From: Vibrio amylolyticus
GTDB lineage: Bacteria > Pseudomonadota > Gammaproteobacteria > Enterobacterales > Vibrionaceae
Direction of reading: 5' to 3'
Assembly: GCF_023145695.1 (NCBI RefSeq)
Contig: NZ_JAJHVV010000010.1
Location: 1-64,000, forward strand
DNA length: 64,000 nucleotides
Below the pieces are notes generated by a model. It did no database searches. It saw only the letters and a list, made by a program, of their open reading frames with translations, and was not told the origin of the DNA. The translations under genes were made by a program, and so were the position numbers. How positions within the stretch are numbered: position 1 is the stretch's first letter; each line of letters begins with the position of its first letter. Of this stretch, positions 46,950 to 60,455 are shown in pieces.

Positions 46950-48269
46950 ATGGCACGTTTTTTCCAACCAAAAAAGAAAACTCAAATCGAGACTAAGCAT
47001 CAATCGGTGACAGTTGAAAAGCTTGATAATTTAGGCTCGGGTATTGCGTACCTGAATAAAAAGCCAGTGTTTATTGAGCAAGCGCTACCAGGCGAAAAAG
47101 TGGTTGTTCAACTCACCGAAAGCAAAAGTAAGTTCTCAAGAGCTAAGTTGATTAAAGTATTAGAGCCAAGTGAGAAGCGAGTCAGTGCCTTTTGCCAATA
47201 TTATCAGCAGTGTGGTGGTTGTAACTTGCAGCATTTTGAATTAGATGCTCAACGTAGTTACAAACAGCAGTCGCTTAGCCAGTTAATGAGTAAATTTGCA
47301 GGGCAAGATCTAGCACTCTCAGAGATGATCTCAGGTGATGACAAAGGCTATCGTCGCCGTGCCCGCATTAGCTTGTTTGTTGATAAAAAATCTCGAGAGC
47401 TTCAGTTTGGCTTCCGTAAAAAACAGAGCAAACAGATCGTTAATATTGATCATTGTGGTGTACTTGAACCCAGCTTAAATGCACTTTTGCCTGAATTGAA
47501 ATCGCTGTTATCAGGATTCAAGTCGCCAGAAAGTTTAGGCCACGTTGAGTTAGTGAAAGCGGATAATGGCATTGTGCTGGTGTTAAGGCACTTAAAATCG
47601 CTAAGTGAAAAAGATCACTCATCGTTAGTTGAGTTGGCGAATAAGCACCAAGCGACACTTTATCTGATGCCAAGTAATGATCAACTCGACTTAGTGACAG
47701 GGCTAAAGGCGACCTATCAAGAAGCGGGCGTGACACTTTCTTTCATGCCAAATCACTTTATTCAAGTGAATCAAGATGTGAATAAAAAAATGATCGACCA
47801 AGCGACAGAGTGGTTAGATATTTCGGAGAATGACCGTGTATTGGACCTTTTCTGTGGTTTAGGTAATTTCAGCCTGCCCATCGCTAAAAAAGCCACCAGT
47901 GTTGTCGGAATAGAAGGCGTGGATGAGATGGTCGTACAGGCAACAGAGAATGCGGTGGCGAACAAGCTAACTAACGCTCGTTTTTACCAAGCAAACTTAG
48001 AGCAAGAGCTAATTAAAGAACCTTGGGCTCAAGAAACATTCGATAAGGTATTGCTAGACCCAGCAAGAGCTGGAGCGAGTGGGATCGTTGATCAACTTTC
48101 ACAATTTGGCGCGAAAAGCGTAGTTTATGTTTCTTGCAATCCTGCTACCCTTGCAAGGGATAGCCAAAGCTTGCTTGAACAAGGCTACCAGCTTAAAAAG
48201 TTAAGTATGTTGGATATGTTTCCTCATACTAGCCATTTAGAGTCAATGGCTCTTTTTGAAAAGCAATAA
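46950..48269 (+). CDS. rlmD: 23S rRNA (uracil-1939-C5)-methyltransferase RlmD
   Basis: RlmD (RumA) methylates U1939 of 23S rRNA with SAM. An N-terminal TRAM domain covers about residues 15-70. Next come the [4Fe-4S] cysteines ([15 protein letters not shown], about 83-97), the SAM motif [15 protein letters not shown] near residue 298, the DPARAGASG motif near residue 371 and the catalytic-cysteine motif [12 protein letters not shown] near residue 393. It has 439 residues (433 in E. coli). It lies between barA and relA. Confidence 0.96.
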   Translation: MARFFQPKKKTQIETKHQSVTVEKLDNLGSGIAYLNKKPVFIEQALPGEKVVVQLTESKSKFSRAKLIKVLEPSEKRVSAFCQYYQQCGGCNLQHFELDAQRSYKQQSLSQLMSKFAGQDLALSEMISGDDKGYRRRARISLFVDKKSRELQFGFRKKQSKQIVNIDHCGVLEPSLNALLPELKSLLSGFKSPESLGHVELVKADNGIVLVLRHLKSLSEKDHSSLVELANKHQATLYLMPSNDQLDLVTGLKATYQEAGVTLSFMPNHFIQVNQDVNKKMIDQATEWLDISENDRVLDLFCGLGNFSLPIAKKATSVVGIEGVDEMVVQATENAVANKLTNARFYQANLEQELIKEPWAQETFDKVLLDPARAGASGIVDQLSQFGAKSVVYVSCNPATLARDSQSLLEQGYQLKKLSMLDMFPHTSHLESMALFEKQ

Positions 48270-48352
48270 GTAACGAAAAAGAACAACCAAAATACAGAAC
48301 TAACAGGGACGCTGTTAGTCAAAGGCATGATAATAATTTCTAGGATGAAAAG

Positions 48353-50575
48353 ATGGTTGCGGTAAGAAGCGCACATTTAAACCCAAACGAACAGTTTGAT
48401 TTAGATAACTGGGTGGCTAGCCTAGGACAAGAAAAGAACATCGCAAAACGGTTAAAAGAAGTATACCGCCATTGCGAAACGGTCGTGGAGGGGCGTGATG
48501 ACGCTCAGCTACTATTGTGGCGCGGCCGAGAAATGAACGAAATTTTAGTGACCTTATCGATGGATAAGGCCACCTTAGTCGCTGCGCAGCTATTTCCATT
48601 AGTTTCCGCTGGCGCGTTTGAGCGTGAGCTGTTTGAAGAGAGTTACGGAAAAGAGACCATTAAGCTGATTGATGGCGTTGAAGAGATGGCGGCCCTTGGT
48701 CAACTAAATGTCACACTTGAGGGGAGCGCAGCTTCCGGCCAAGTCGATAACGTACGTCGCATGTTATTGGCGATGGTTGATGACTTCCGTTGCGTGGTTA
48801 TCAAACTGGCAGAACGAATCTGCAACCTAATTGAAGTAAAAAAAGCGCCTGATGAAGTGCGTAGAGCGGCAGCAAAAGAGTGTGCCAATATCTACGCACC
48901 ATTAGCAAACCGTCTCGGTATCGGCCAATTAAAGTGGGAAATCGAAGACTACGCATTCCGTTACCAACATCCTGACACCTATAAGCAGATAGCAAAACAG
49001 CTATCAGAGCGTCGTATTGTTCGTGAGCAATACATTACTGACTTTGTCGATGACCTGACGTCTGAGATGAACGGGGCGAGTATTAATGCTGAAGTGAGCG
49101 GGCGCCCGAAACACATCTACAGTATCTGGCGAAAAATGCAGAAGAAGAGTTTAGCGTTTGATGAGCTTTTCGATGTGCGAGCAGTAAGGATCATTGCAGA
49201 CCAATTGCAAGATTGTTACGCCGCGCTAGGTATGGTTCACACCAAATATAAACACCTTCCAAGCGAGTTTGACGATTACGTCGCGAATCCTAAGCCAAAC
49301 GGCTACCAATCGATTCATACTGTCGTTCTTGGCCCTGAAGGTAAAACCATTGAAATTCAGATCCGCACCAAGCAGATGCATGAAGATTCAGAGCTTGGCG
49401 TGGCGGCGCACTGGAAATACAAAGAAGGCGCGACAACGGCACGCAGTGGCTACGATGAAAAGATCACTTGGCTACGTAAACTGATCGACTGGCAAGAAGA
49501 GATGTCGGATTCAGGTGAGATGCTGGATGAAGTTCGAAGCCAAGTCTTCGATGATCGAGTATACGCCTTTACCCCAAGAGGGGATGTGGTCGATTTACCC
49601 ATGGGTGCAACGCCACTCGATTTCGCTTATCACATACACTCTATGGTCGGCCACCGTTGTATTGGCGCTAAAGTTGCAGGGCGTATTGTACCTTTCACCC
49701 ACAAACTGACCATGGGTGATCAAGTTGAAATCATTACTCAAAAAGAGCCGAATCCATCGCGTGATTGGTTAAACCCAACACTCGGTTTTGTTCATTCTGG
49801 TCGAGCGCGAGCTAAGATCAATGCTTGGTTTAGGAAAGAGAGTCGCGAGCAAAACCTTGAAGCAGGCAAAGAGATCCTCGAAGTTGAACTTGCTAAGATT
49901 GGTGCGTCATTAAAGCACGCTCAAGAATATGCGCTGAAACGCTTTAATGTGAATACAACAGACGAGCTTTACGCGGGTGTGGGCAGTGGCGACTTGCGTA
50001 TTAATCAGGTTGTAAACCACATTAATGCGCTAGTGAACAAGCCAACGGCGGAAGAAGAAGATAAGCAAGCGCTTGAGAAGCTTCAAGAAGCCGAGAATAA
50101 GCCGGCCGTTCAAAGCCGCCCGCAAAAAGATGCGGTTGTTGTTGAAGGCGTCGATAATTTAATGACACACCTAGCGCGTTGCTGTCAGCCAATTCCGGGT
50201 GATGCGATAAAAGGCTACATCACACAAGGTCGAGGCATATCTGTGCACCGTGCAGATTGTGAGCAGCTAGAAGAGCTAAGTCATCATGCGAAAGAGCGTA
50301 TCATTGATACTGTATGGGGCAGTGGCTTTGTCGGTTCTTACATCTTAACCGTACGCGTTGAAGCGATGGAAAGAAGTGGGTTACTAAAAGACATCACCTC
50401 GTTGTTGTCGAATGAAAAAATCAAAGTGACTAGCATGAAAAATCGCAATGATTACAAGCGTCAGCTTTCGATCATGGACTTTGATTTAGAGCTGACCAAT
50501 ATTGAGATTCTTAATCGAGTGACGACGCGGGTAGAGCAGATTAAGGATGTTATGTCGGTGAAGCGCCTCGGCTGA
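48353..50575 (+). CDS. relA: GTP pyrophosphokinase RelA
   Basis: RelA makes (p)ppGpp on ribosomes stalled by uncharged tRNA. The domains are an N-terminal HD-type hydrolase remnant that has lost its key histidine-aspartate residues (about 1-200), the synthetase domain with NPKPNGYQSIHTVV near residue 315 and IEIQIRTKQMHEDSELG after it, a TGS domain (VYAFTPRGDVVDLPMGATPLDFAY, about residue 400), and a C-terminal zinc-finger/ACT region with LARCCQPIPGD. It has 740 residues (744 in E. coli). AGGATGAAAAG precedes the ATG. Confidence 0.97.
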   Translation: MVAVRSAHLNPNEQFDLDNWVASLGQEKNIAKRLKEVYRHCETVVEGRDDAQLLLWRGREMNEILVTLSMDKATLVAAQLFPLVSAGAFERELFEESYGKETIKLIDGVEEMAALGQLNVTLEGSAASGQVDNVRRMLLAMVDDFRCVVIKLAERICNLIEVKKAPDEVRRAAAKECANIYAPLANRLGIGQLKWEIEDYAFRYQHPDTYKQIAKQLSERRIVREQYITDFVDDLTSEMNGASINAEVSGRPKHIYSIWRKMQKKSLAFDELFDVRAVRIIADQLQDCYAALGMVHTKYKHLPSEFDDYVANPKPNGYQSIHTVVLGPEGKTIEIQIRTKQMHEDSELGVAAHWKYKEGATTARSGYDEKITWLRKLIDWQEEMSDSGEMLDEVRSQVFDDRVYAFTPRGDVVDLPMGATPLDFAYHIHSMVGHRCIGAKVAGRIVPFTHKLTMGDQVEIITQKEPNPSRDWLNPTLGFVHSGRARAKINAWFRKESREQNLEAGKEILEVELAKIGASLKHAQEYALKRFNVNTTDELYAGVGSGDLRINQVVNHINALVNKPTAEEEDKQALEKLQEAENKPAVQSRPQKDAVVVEGVDNLMTHLARCCQPIPGDAIKGYITQGRGISVHRADCEQLEELSHHAKERIIDTVWGSGFVGSYILTVRVEAMERSGLLKDITSLLSNEKIKVTSMKNRNDYKRQLSIMDFDLELTNIEILNRVTTRVEQIKDVMSVKRLG

Positions 50576-50733
50576 TTTTTACTTCACATTTGGCTTTTTA
50601 TCGGCGTTAGCGGCACTTACATCGCCCCATCACATAGGCGAGCTATGCTTAGGGGCCTCATAAGTTTGCTGCCTTGCTAAAAGAACCAACTGTTTAGTAA
50701 AACCTATCAAATATAGTAGAAATTTATAGATTG

Positions 50734-50765
50734 AAAGGTGAGTGGTTTTGGCTACTCACCTTTTT
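50734..50765 (+). terminator. relA terminator
   Basis: AAAGGTGAGT pairs perfectly with ACTCACCTTT (10 bp, 10-base loop) and the T run continues. It separates relA from mazG. Confidence 0.88.
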
Positions 50766-50784
50766 GTATAGAGGAATATGAGAA

Positions 50785-51621
50785 ATGAGTCATCCAATTG
50801 AGCAATTAGAAAAGATCATGGTGCAGTTACGTGACCCAGAGAACGGTTGTCCTTGGGATAAGAAGCAAACTTTTGACACGATTGTTCCTCACACCATAGA
50901 AGAGACGTATGAAGTCGTAGATGCGATTCACAATAAAGATTGGCCAAACTTAAAAGAAGAGTTAGGTGATTTGTTGTTTCAGGTGATCTTCTATAGCCAA
51001 ATGGCCAAAGAAGAAGGGCTGTTTGATTTTTCAGAGGTGGTTGATACGGTGAATGAAAAATTAACTCGTCGTCATCCTCATGTGTTTTCTGATGTTGAGT
51101 TTGAAGATGAAGCTGCGATTAACGCCAATTGGGAAATTGAGAAACTCAAAGAAAAAGCAGAATTGAAAGCAAAAGAACAAGTGAACGGAACAGAGTCATC
51201 GGTGGAAAGTATCTTAGATGCTGTTCCAAACTCTCTTCCTGCTCTTCCAAAAGCGGTAAAAATTCAAAAGAAAGTAGCTCAATACGGTTTTGATTGGGAC
51301 ACATTAGGTCCTGTCGTTGGTAAAGTGCACGAAGAAATTGAAGAGGTAATGGAAGAAGCCCTGCAAATAGAGATGGATTCAGAGCGAGTAGAGAGTGAGC
51401 TCGGTGACTTATTATTTGCTGTTGTAAACTTATCTCGTCATCTAGGACAAAATCCTGAATCGGCTCTGAGCAAAGCGAACTTGAAATTTACCAACCGTTT
51501 TAAAAAAGTAGAAGGGTTGGTAAATCAGAAAGATAAGCAACTAACCGACTTTAACTTAGAGCAGCTCGATGCCATGTGGGACGAGGTAAAACGTTTAGAA
51601 AAAGAGAATCAGAATAATTAG
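50785..51621 (+). CDS. mazG: nucleoside triphosphate pyrophosphohydrolase MazG
   Basis: MazG hydrolyses (d)NTPs to NMPs and can lower (p)ppGpp-related stress. Two MazG domains are visible: the first with [23 protein letters not shown] and the EExxE-type metal site [13 protein letters not shown] (about residues 20-75), the second with [14 protein letters not shown] and [17 protein letters not shown] (about 180-220). It has 278 residues (263 in E. coli). It lies downstream of relA, the same neighbour as in E. coli, but without an intervening toxin-antitoxin pair (mazEF). Confidence 0.95.
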   Translation: MSHPIEQLEKIMVQLRDPENGCPWDKKQTFDTIVPHTIEETYEVVDAIHNKDWPNLKEELGDLLFQVIFYSQMAKEEGLFDFSEVVDTVNEKLTRRHPHVFSDVEFEDEAAINANWEIEKLKEKAELKAKEQVNGTESSVESILDAVPNSLPALPKAVKIQKKVAQYGFDWDTLGPVVGKVHEEIEEVMEEALQIEMDSERVESELGDLLFAVVNLSRHLGQNPESALSKANLKFTNRFKKVEGLVNQKDKQLTDFNLEQLDAMWDEVKRLEKENQNN

Positions 51622-51724
51622 TAGCCACTATTGTGAGTTTACGATTGATTAAAAGTTGACTCATTTTAATTTTTGACTAACTTAAAAGTGGTCATACAAA
51701 TTGATTTGAAGCAAAAAATAAAAA

Positions 51725-53472
<1,748 letters not shown>

Positions 53473-53480
53473 GATTTTGA

Positions 53481-54863
<1,383 letters not shown>

Positions 54864-54907
54864 TCTCTCTGGTTTTTAAACCAAAGGAATTATTAATCTA
54901 AGCTTTG

Positions 54908-54936
54908 AATGCCTCGCCTTATGCGGGGCATTTTTT
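54908..54936 (+). terminator. eno terminator, copy 1
   Basis: AATGCCTCGC pairs with GCGGGGCATT (one T-G pair, 5-base loop), followed by a T run. Confidence 0.92.
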
Positions 54937-55070
54937 CGTCTGAAGGAAATGAAGCAAAGAAACTCAAGGATCTAAAGCTCCTCCTTCAGTAACGAAAGCG
55001 GCCTTAAAGAAGTTAAAGGTCAATAATCTCTCTGGTTTTTAAACCAAAGGAATTATTAATCTAAGTTTTG

Positions 55071-55100
55071 AATGCCTCGCTTTATGCGAGGCATTTTTTT
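55071..55100 (+). terminator. eno-type terminator, copy 2
   Basis: AATGCCTCGC pairs perfectly with GCGAGGCATT (10 bp, 5-base loop), followed by a T run. A change in the second arm restores the pair that is T-G in copy 1. Confidence 0.9.
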
Positions 55101-55235
55101 GTCTGAAGGAAATGAAGCAAAAGAAACTCTAGGTTCTAAAGCTCCTCCTTCAGTAACGAAAGCGGCCATAAATAAGTTAAAGGTCAGTAATTCACTCTTG
55201 GTTTTAAACCAAAGAAATTATTCATCTAAGCTTTG

Positions 55236-55265
55236 AATGCCTCACTTTATGCGAGGCATTTTTTT
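55236..55265 (+). terminator. eno-type terminator, copy 3
   Basis: AATGCCTC pairs with GAGGCATT (8 bp, with one mismatch near the loop), followed by a T run. It also insulates the next gene. Confidence 0.88.
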
Positions 55266-55405
55266 GTCTGTAAGACAACGCCTTGGGTTATAATTGGATG
55301 AATATTAAACGGATTTGCATTGCTGCTCGTGATACAGTCATAAGAAAAGTAAGGCTTCTTATTTAAGAAAGGATAAGAAAGGCGAAATTAGAGAAAGGAT
55401 CTCTT

Positions 55406-56587
55406 ATGTCCAATACGGCTTCAAGTTGGAAAACACCACAAAATTTTCTCGTTATCATCTCTATTATAGTGCCCATCGCTTTTTCAAGTTGGATGGCCCT
55501 GCTTAATAACTTTGTAATTGAAAAAGCCAACTTTGATGGTAGTGATATTGGTTTGCTACAAAGTGTTCGAGAGATCCCAGGCTTTCTTGCGTTCACTGCC
55601 GTATTTGTATTGCTGTTTATTCGTGAGCAGCGCTTCATGTTGCTATCTTTAGCCATGCTGACGTTAGGAGTAGCTTTGACAGGTTTCTTTCCAAGTCTTA
55701 TTGGGCTGCTATTGACTACGGTTCTTATGTCGACAGGGTTCCATTACTTTGAGACGTTAAAACAATCCCTCTCCTTACAGTGGCTAAGTAAAGACGAAGC
55801 CCCAGAAATGTTAGGTAAACTAATCTCCGTTGGCGCCCTTGCGTCTCTTCTTACCTATGGCGCGATATGGGTGATGTTTGAACAGATCCAACTCGACTTC
55901 GTTTGGGTTTACTCTATTACTGGTGGAATCGGCTTTATATTGGTTCTATGGATTGCCTTTGCTTTTCCTGAGTTTAAAACAAAGACTCAGCAAAATAAGA
56001 AGTTAGTGCTGCGTAAACGATACTGGCTTTACTATGCTTTGACCTTTATGAGTGGCGCGAGAAGACAAATTTTTACCGTGTTTGCTGGCTTTCTCATGGT
56101 TGAAAAGTTCGGCTATTCCGTTGCGGATATCACGCTACTTTTCCTGATCAATTACCTGTTTAACTTTCTATTTGCCAAGCGGATAGGGCGCTTTATTGGT
56201 ATGGTGGGTGAGAGAAAGGCGTTGATCTTCGAGTATGTAGGCCTTTTCTTTGTTTTTGTCGGTTACGGGCTAGTACAAAGTGCTGAGTGGGCTGCAGCAC
56301 TGTATGTGATTGATCATCTCTTCTTTGCTTTGGCATTGGCGATAAAAACCTATTTCCAGAAGATAGCAGACCCTGCTGATATGGCGTCAACCGCAGGCGT
56401 CTCGTTCACCATTAACCATATTGCAGCGGTTGTCATTCCAGTCACGTTTGGGTTTATCTGGTTGGTGTCACCTTCAACGGTGTTTTACATTGGAGCGGCG
56501 ATGGCAATGATTTCATTATTGCTGTCTTTTAACATCCCCAGAACACCTGAAGAAGGAAATGAAGTTCGTATCTTACGTTGGAATTAA
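55406..56587 (+). CDS. MFS transporter
   Basis: A 393-residue membrane protein with about 11-12 membrane segments spread over its whole length, of the major facilitator type (two six-helix halves around a charged loop near residues 190-210, FPEFKTKTQQNKKLVLRKRYW). I do not recognise a substrate-specific motif. AAAGGAT lies upstream of the ATG. It stands alone between the eno repeat array and the convergent cca gene. Confidence 0.82.
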   Translation: MSNTASSWKTPQNFLVIISIIVPIAFSSWMALLNNFVIEKANFDGSDIGLLQSVREIPGFLAFTAVFVLLFIREQRFMLLSLAMLTLGVALTGFFPSLIGLLLTTVLMSTGFHYFETLKQSLSLQWLSKDEAPEMLGKLISVGALASLLTYGAIWVMFEQIQLDFVWVYSITGGIGFILVLWIAFAFPEFKTKTQQNKKLVLRKRYWLYYALTFMSGARRQIFTVFAGFLMVEKFGYSVADITLLFLINYLFNFLFAKRIGRFIGMVGERKALIFEYVGLFFVFVGYGLVQSAEWAAALYVIDHLFFALALAIKTYFQKIADPADMASTAGVSFTINHIAAVVIPVTFGFIWLVSPSTVFYIGAAMAMISLLLSFNIPRTPEEGNEVRILRWN

Positions 56588-56596
56588 AAAGGAAAA

Positions 56597-56633
56597 TATC
56601 ACCTTATCTCTTCGTCTCAGAGACAAGGTGATA
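56597..56633. terminator. hairpin between convergent MFS gene and cca
   Basis: TATCACCTT pairs with AAGGTGATA, with an inner CTCT/AGAG stem. The minus strand continues into TTTTCCTTTTT, so it mainly serves cca. Confidence 0.65.
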
Positions 56634-56641
56634 GGACACCA

Positions 56642-57853
56642 TTAGGCCTGTGCTATTGCTTCAATGCGTCGTTTATCCATTTCCGTTCTAATATCCTTTC
56701 CTTTAAAACCATTGGCAATAATATCCTGTACATTAACGCTTAGTGCCGCTTGATAAGCTTGCTCAAAGAGCTGCTTTTGCGGATATTCAATCTCTTCACA
56801 TCCCGTTCTACCTCGGCTATCTGCCATGCAACAAAGCAAGATATCACTGAGGCGCTCTGGCTTTCTCCATACATCAAATTTATTCAGCACTTTCAGTTTC
56901 GTACTTGGTTTTAATTCTGCCGCACGGTGGATATTGGAGTGCTGCTCACACACCATTAAAGCGAGATCTTTAAATTCATTAGGAACACGGACTCGTTCAC
57001 ACAAATCTTTGATAAGTTTCAGGCCGGTATGACAATGTAGCTTGTGGCTTGGCCACTCTTCCTTTGGTGTTATACCTTTACCTAAGTCATGGACTTGAGA
57101 GGCAAAGCGAACAGGCAAAGAGTCAGAGAGCTGTGCCGCTTGCTTCGCGACCATAAGCGTATGAATTCCTGTATCGATTTCTGGGTGCCACTGCTCTGGC
57201 TGTGGAACACCAAAGAGCTGAGATATTTCAGGTAGAACGATCTGTAATGCGCCACATTCTTGCAGTACCGATAAGAATTCTTGAGGATTTTGTGTCGACA
57301 AAGATTTATACCACTCTTGCCAAATTCGCTCTGCAGTGAGGTGTTCTAACTCACCTGATTGGCTAATACGTTTCATGAGCGATAAGGTTTCTGGAGCAAT
57401 GGAGAAACCTAAGTGTTTGAGCTTAGCGGCAAAGCGGGCAACCCGAAGTACACGCAGAGGATCTTCGGTAAACGCTTCAGAAACGTGGCGTAAAATACGA
57501 TCGTTAAGATCCGATTGACCACCGTAAGGATCGATAATCTGACCTTGGTTATCCTGAGCTAACGCGTTAATGGTGAGATCGCGACGAAGAAGATCCTCCT
57601 CCAATGTAACATCAACTGAAAAGTGACATTCAAACCCAGTGTAACCCGCAGACGTTTTTCTTTCTGTACGTGCCAAGGCATGTTCTTGTTTTGTTTTAGG
57701 GTGGAGAAACACTGGAAAGTCATTTCCAACCGCTGTAAAGCCGTTTGCGAGCATCTCTTTAGGAGTACTCCCTACAACAACCCAATCTTTGTCATAGACA
57801 TCAAGATTGAGCAATTGATCGCGAACTGCGCCACCTACTAAATATACTTGCAC
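56642..57853 (-). CDS. cca: CCA-adding tRNA nucleotidyltransferase
   Basis: Cca adds or repairs the 3' CCA of tRNAs. N-terminal nucleotidyltransferase motifs are VYLVGGAVRDQLL, DKDWVVVGSTP and RRDLTINALAQ, followed by RVLRVARFAAKLKHLGF. An HD phosphohydrolase domain (FASQVHDLGKG) is in the C-terminal half. The start is set at GTG 57853 (VQVYLVGGAVRD): it has AAGGA 6 bp upstream and lines up with the family N terminus (MKIYLVGGAVRD in E. coli). An ATG ten codons upstream is the alternative. It has 403 residues (412 in E. coli). Confidence 0.93.
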   Translation of the reverse strand: MQVYLVGGAVRDQLLNLDVYDKDWVVVGSTPKEMLANGFTAVGNDFPVFLHPKTKQEHALARTERKTSAGYTGFECHFSVDVTLEEDLLRRDLTINALAQDNQGQIIDPYGGQSDLNDRILRHVSEAFTEDPLRVLRVARFAAKLKHLGFSIAPETLSLMKRISQSGELEHLTAERIWQEWYKSLSTQNPQEFLSVLQECGALQIVLPEISQLFGVPQPEQWHPEIDTGIHTLMVAKQAAQLSDSLPVRFASQVHDLGKGITPKEEWPSHKLHCHTGLKLIKDLCERVRVPNEFKDLALMVCEQHSNIHRAAELKPSTKLKVLNKFDVWRKPERLSDILLCCMADSRGRTGCEEIEYPQKQLFEQAYQAALSVNVQDIIANGFKGKDIRTEMDKRRIEAIAQA

Positions 57854-57939
57854 TTTAAATCCTTGAATTTCGTCGTTAGCCATTGGCGTTCAATGTCAGT
57901 AATGGTACTTTTCTTATCAGTTAAATTATAGAGACGAGA

Positions 57940-59595
57940 ATGATGTATCAGGATTTTTTTACATTTAGTGAAGCACCATTTTCAATTGTCCCTAATTCTC
58001 GTTATCTGTTTTTAAGCCAGCGTCATAAAGAGGCGATACAACATTTAGAGGCTGGGCTTGGTGAAGGTGGCGGCTTTGCAATGCTGACTGGTGAAGTCGG
58101 GACGGGAAAAACGACGGTCGCTAAAGTCATGCTCGCTAACCTGGGTAACTCGACTCAAGCTGGGCTTATCCTCAATCCTACCTTCTCTAATATTGAGCTT
58201 CTTGAAGCGATTTGTGATGAATTCTCCGTGACTTATTCTGAAGGGGCGTCTCTCAAACAGCTTAGTCAGGCTATTTATCAGTTTTTATTAGATAACCATG
58301 GAAACGGTTTACAAACGCTGCTTGTTATCGATGAGGCGCAGCATTTGGCCGCAGACGTACTCGAACAGTTGAGACTGCTCACCAACTTAGAAACGGACAG
58401 TCAAAAGCTGCTAAAAGTCCTGCTGATTGGCCAACCCGAATTACAGCAAAAGCTAAAGACGCCACAGCTTCGCCAATTAGCACAGCGAATTACAGGGCGA
58501 TACCATTTGCTGCCGTTAACGACGGAAGAAGCAGCGAAGTATATTCAGTTTCGTTTAGAAAGAGCAGGAGGCGATCCACAGCTTTTTCCTGTCAGTGGGC
58601 TAAAATTCATCGCGATCCAAACACTAGGGATCCCAAGGTTAATTAACCTAGTGTGTGATGCGGTGTTGAAATCGGCTTACCAAGCAGGCGTAAAACAACC
58701 GAATAAGCAGATCATTCAATCCAGTTGCCAAGAGGTGATGCAGTTTCAAACCTCATTCAGTGTGCCTTTAAAAAACACGCCACTGAGTTCGTCGAAACCA
58801 ATGTTGATCAGTCTATCGCTTGGCGTTGTTGTATCAATAGCCATTTATCTAGGGTTCGCTACGTGGGCGAACGAGCTAAAAAGTAACTGGGGTACTTCTT
58901 CACAAATACAATCAGAGCCACAACAGGTTGTGAAAGAAATCCTTTCCCCTAAGTTGAAACAGCAGTTGATGCAATCTTCTACCTTAGAGCAATCCATTAG
59001 CGATTTATATCAAGTGTGGGGTTATCGAGCGAGTGTGTTAGACCGGCTTTGTGATAGTCATAGAGAAACATCACGCTTGTTTCACTGCGAACAGCAACAA
59101 GGCGATTGGAACGACCTGCTGACCCTGAATAGGCCTGTTGTTATCCACCTAGACATTGATCAACAAATTCGTTTTGCTGTTTTAAGCCGAGTTAATGCTG
59201 ATTATTCAATTGAGCTGATTTTCAATGGGCAAAGAGTGGTTGTCGACAGCCATTGGATTCAGCCATTGTGGACCGGTGATTACCATTATATTTGGCAATC
59301 CCAGTTTAAAGAGGTATTAAGAAAAGGCATGTCGGGTGGGGCCGTTGCTCAGCTAGACAAAGTGTTGTCTGAGCTGATTGGTGAAACGCCAAATGCGTCT
59401 GCCGTGTTTGATGATCAACTAGAGCGTAAGGTTATGCTGTTTCAGCGCTGGCAGAATATGTCTGTTGATGGCATAGCAGGCCAGCAGACACTTAAAGCGT
59501 TAGAGCAATTAACTCAAAATAATGCACCTGAACTTAATGCACCAGAACAGCACACTCCTGCTAATCATGATAATCAACTCAGTGAGGTCCATTAA
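57940..59595 (+). CDS. gspA: type II secretion assembly ATPase GspA/ExeA
   Basis: GspA (ExeA) is an inner-membrane AAA ATPase that with GspB helps place the GspD secretin through the peptidoglycan. The cytoplasmic ATPase shows Walker A GEVGTGKT (residues 51-58) and Walker B LLVIDEAQHL (about 127-136). One membrane segment is at about residues 285-305, and the periplasmic C terminus ends in a peptidoglycan-binding domain (FQRWQNMSVDGIAGQQTLKAL, about 493-513). It has 551 residues. The start has two adjacent ATGs (57940 and 57943). It overlaps gspB by one base. Confidence 0.9.
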   Translation: MMYQDFFTFSEAPFSIVPNSRYLFLSQRHKEAIQHLEAGLGEGGGFAMLTGEVGTGKTTVAKVMLANLGNSTQAGLILNPTFSNIELLEAICDEFSVTYSEGASLKQLSQAIYQFLLDNHGNGLQTLLVIDEAQHLAADVLEQLRLLTNLETDSQKLLKVLLIGQPELQQKLKTPQLRQLAQRITGRYHLLPLTTEEAAKYIQFRLERAGGDPQLFPVSGLKFIAIQTLGIPRLINLVCDAVLKSAYQAGVKQPNKQIIQSSCQEVMQFQTSFSVPLKNTPLSSSKPMLISLSLGVVVSIAIYLGFATWANELKSNWGTSSQIQSEPQQVVKEILSPKLKQQLMQSSTLEQSISDLYQVWGYRASVLDRLCDSHRETSRLFHCEQQQGDWNDLLTLNRPVVIHLDIDQQIRFAVLSRVNADYSIELIFNGQRVVVDSHWIQPLWTGDYHYIWQSQFKEVLRKGMSGGAVAQLDKVLSELIGETPNASAVFDDQLERKVMLFQRWQNMSVDGIAGQQTLKALEQLTQNNAPELNAPEQHTPANHDNQLSEVH

Positions 59596-60452
59596 TGTCT
59601 GAAATACTGAAGGCACTCAAGATCTCAGAGCAAAATCATCAGCGCTATGATGCTACCCCTATAGCGCCAATGAATCTAACTCAGAATACCGCTAACGTTT
59701 CTAAGTTAAGCATAGCGTTGGCTTTTATAGCGCCGGTTATAATGACAACTTCATGGCTTGGGTATGATGTCTATCGAGACTATCAAGCCTATCAGGCAAA
59801 ACCGTCGATTGTGATGAAAGTCGAGCCTGAATTTATCGAAGTGGAAAGCGCGTTTAGTTCCTCACCTTACTTTCCACCAAAAGAACTAAAGTCGACGTAT
59901 GTAGAAAACAGTAGAATTTCCAAAGAGACGCTCAAGGTTAACAACTCGGTTGTCGCTGAAACAGAGAGTCGTTCTGCCGTTGAAAGTGATCCTCAATTTT
60001 CCAGTCATGAAACTGTAGATACTGTGCTTGCTGTTCCAGCCTCTGAAACTAATGAGGCACTGGATTCATTATCTCAGCTTGATTTAAGTCAGTTCTCTCC
60101 TGAACTCGCTCAAAGAGTGCAATCTGCTTTTAACCACAGTGATGATGCAGTGAGTCAATTAAGCAATGTTGAACCTACCGATGCTTACGATCAAAATGAA
60201 GCTCAAGAGTCGATTAAACTCTCTCAGCGAGGAGCTGATTTTGTAGGTTTACTCCCATCGATGAATTTCCAAACCCATGTTTACTCAAGTCAGGTTGATA
60301 AGCGTTGGGTAAAGGTCAATGGCAGTGAGTATGTTGAGGGAGATCAGATAGGGATCGATGTTAGGTTAATTGAAATCAGGCAGCGTTACACCACGATAGA
60401 GTATCGAGACCAGTTGATAGAAATTCCAGCGCTGTTTGATTGGAAAGGGTAG
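59595..60452 (+). CDS. gspB: type II secretion assembly protein GspB/ExeB
   Basis: GspB (ExeB) pairs with GspA in assembling the type II secretin. The N-terminal SEILKALKISEQ motif (residues 2-13) is typical and faces the cytoplasm. One membrane segment lies at about residues 38-58. A variable periplasmic stretch follows. The GspB C-terminal domain ends the protein (LPSMNFQTHVYSSQVDKRWV, then VNGSEYVEGDQIG, about 220-285). It has 285 residues. It is co-transcribed with gspA. The repeat element copy B begins 3 bp after its stop. Confidence 0.9.
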   Translation: MSEILKALKISEQNHQRYDATPIAPMNLTQNTANVSKLSIALAFIAPVIMTTSWLGYDVYRDYQAYQAKPSIVMKVEPEFIEVESAFSSSPYFPPKELKSTYVENSRISKETLKVNNSVVAETESRSAVESDPQFSSHETVDTVLAVPASETNEALDSLSQLDLSQFSPELAQRVQSAFNHSDDAVSQLSNVEPTDAYDQNEAQESIKLSQRGADFVGLLPSMNFQTHVYSSQVDKRWVKVNGSEYVEGDQIGIDVRLIEIRQRYTTIEYRDQLIEIPALFDWKG

Positions 60453-60455
60453 TGG

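Noticed and set aside
48353..50575. Bifunctional (p)ppGpp synthetase/hydrolase (SpoT)
   Set aside because: The HD hydrolase residues are missing and the context (rlmD, mazG, pyrG) is that of relA.
50576..50784. mazEF toxin-antitoxin genes between relA and mazG
   Set aside because: E. coli has mazEF there, but this 209-bp gap contains only a terminator and no ORF.
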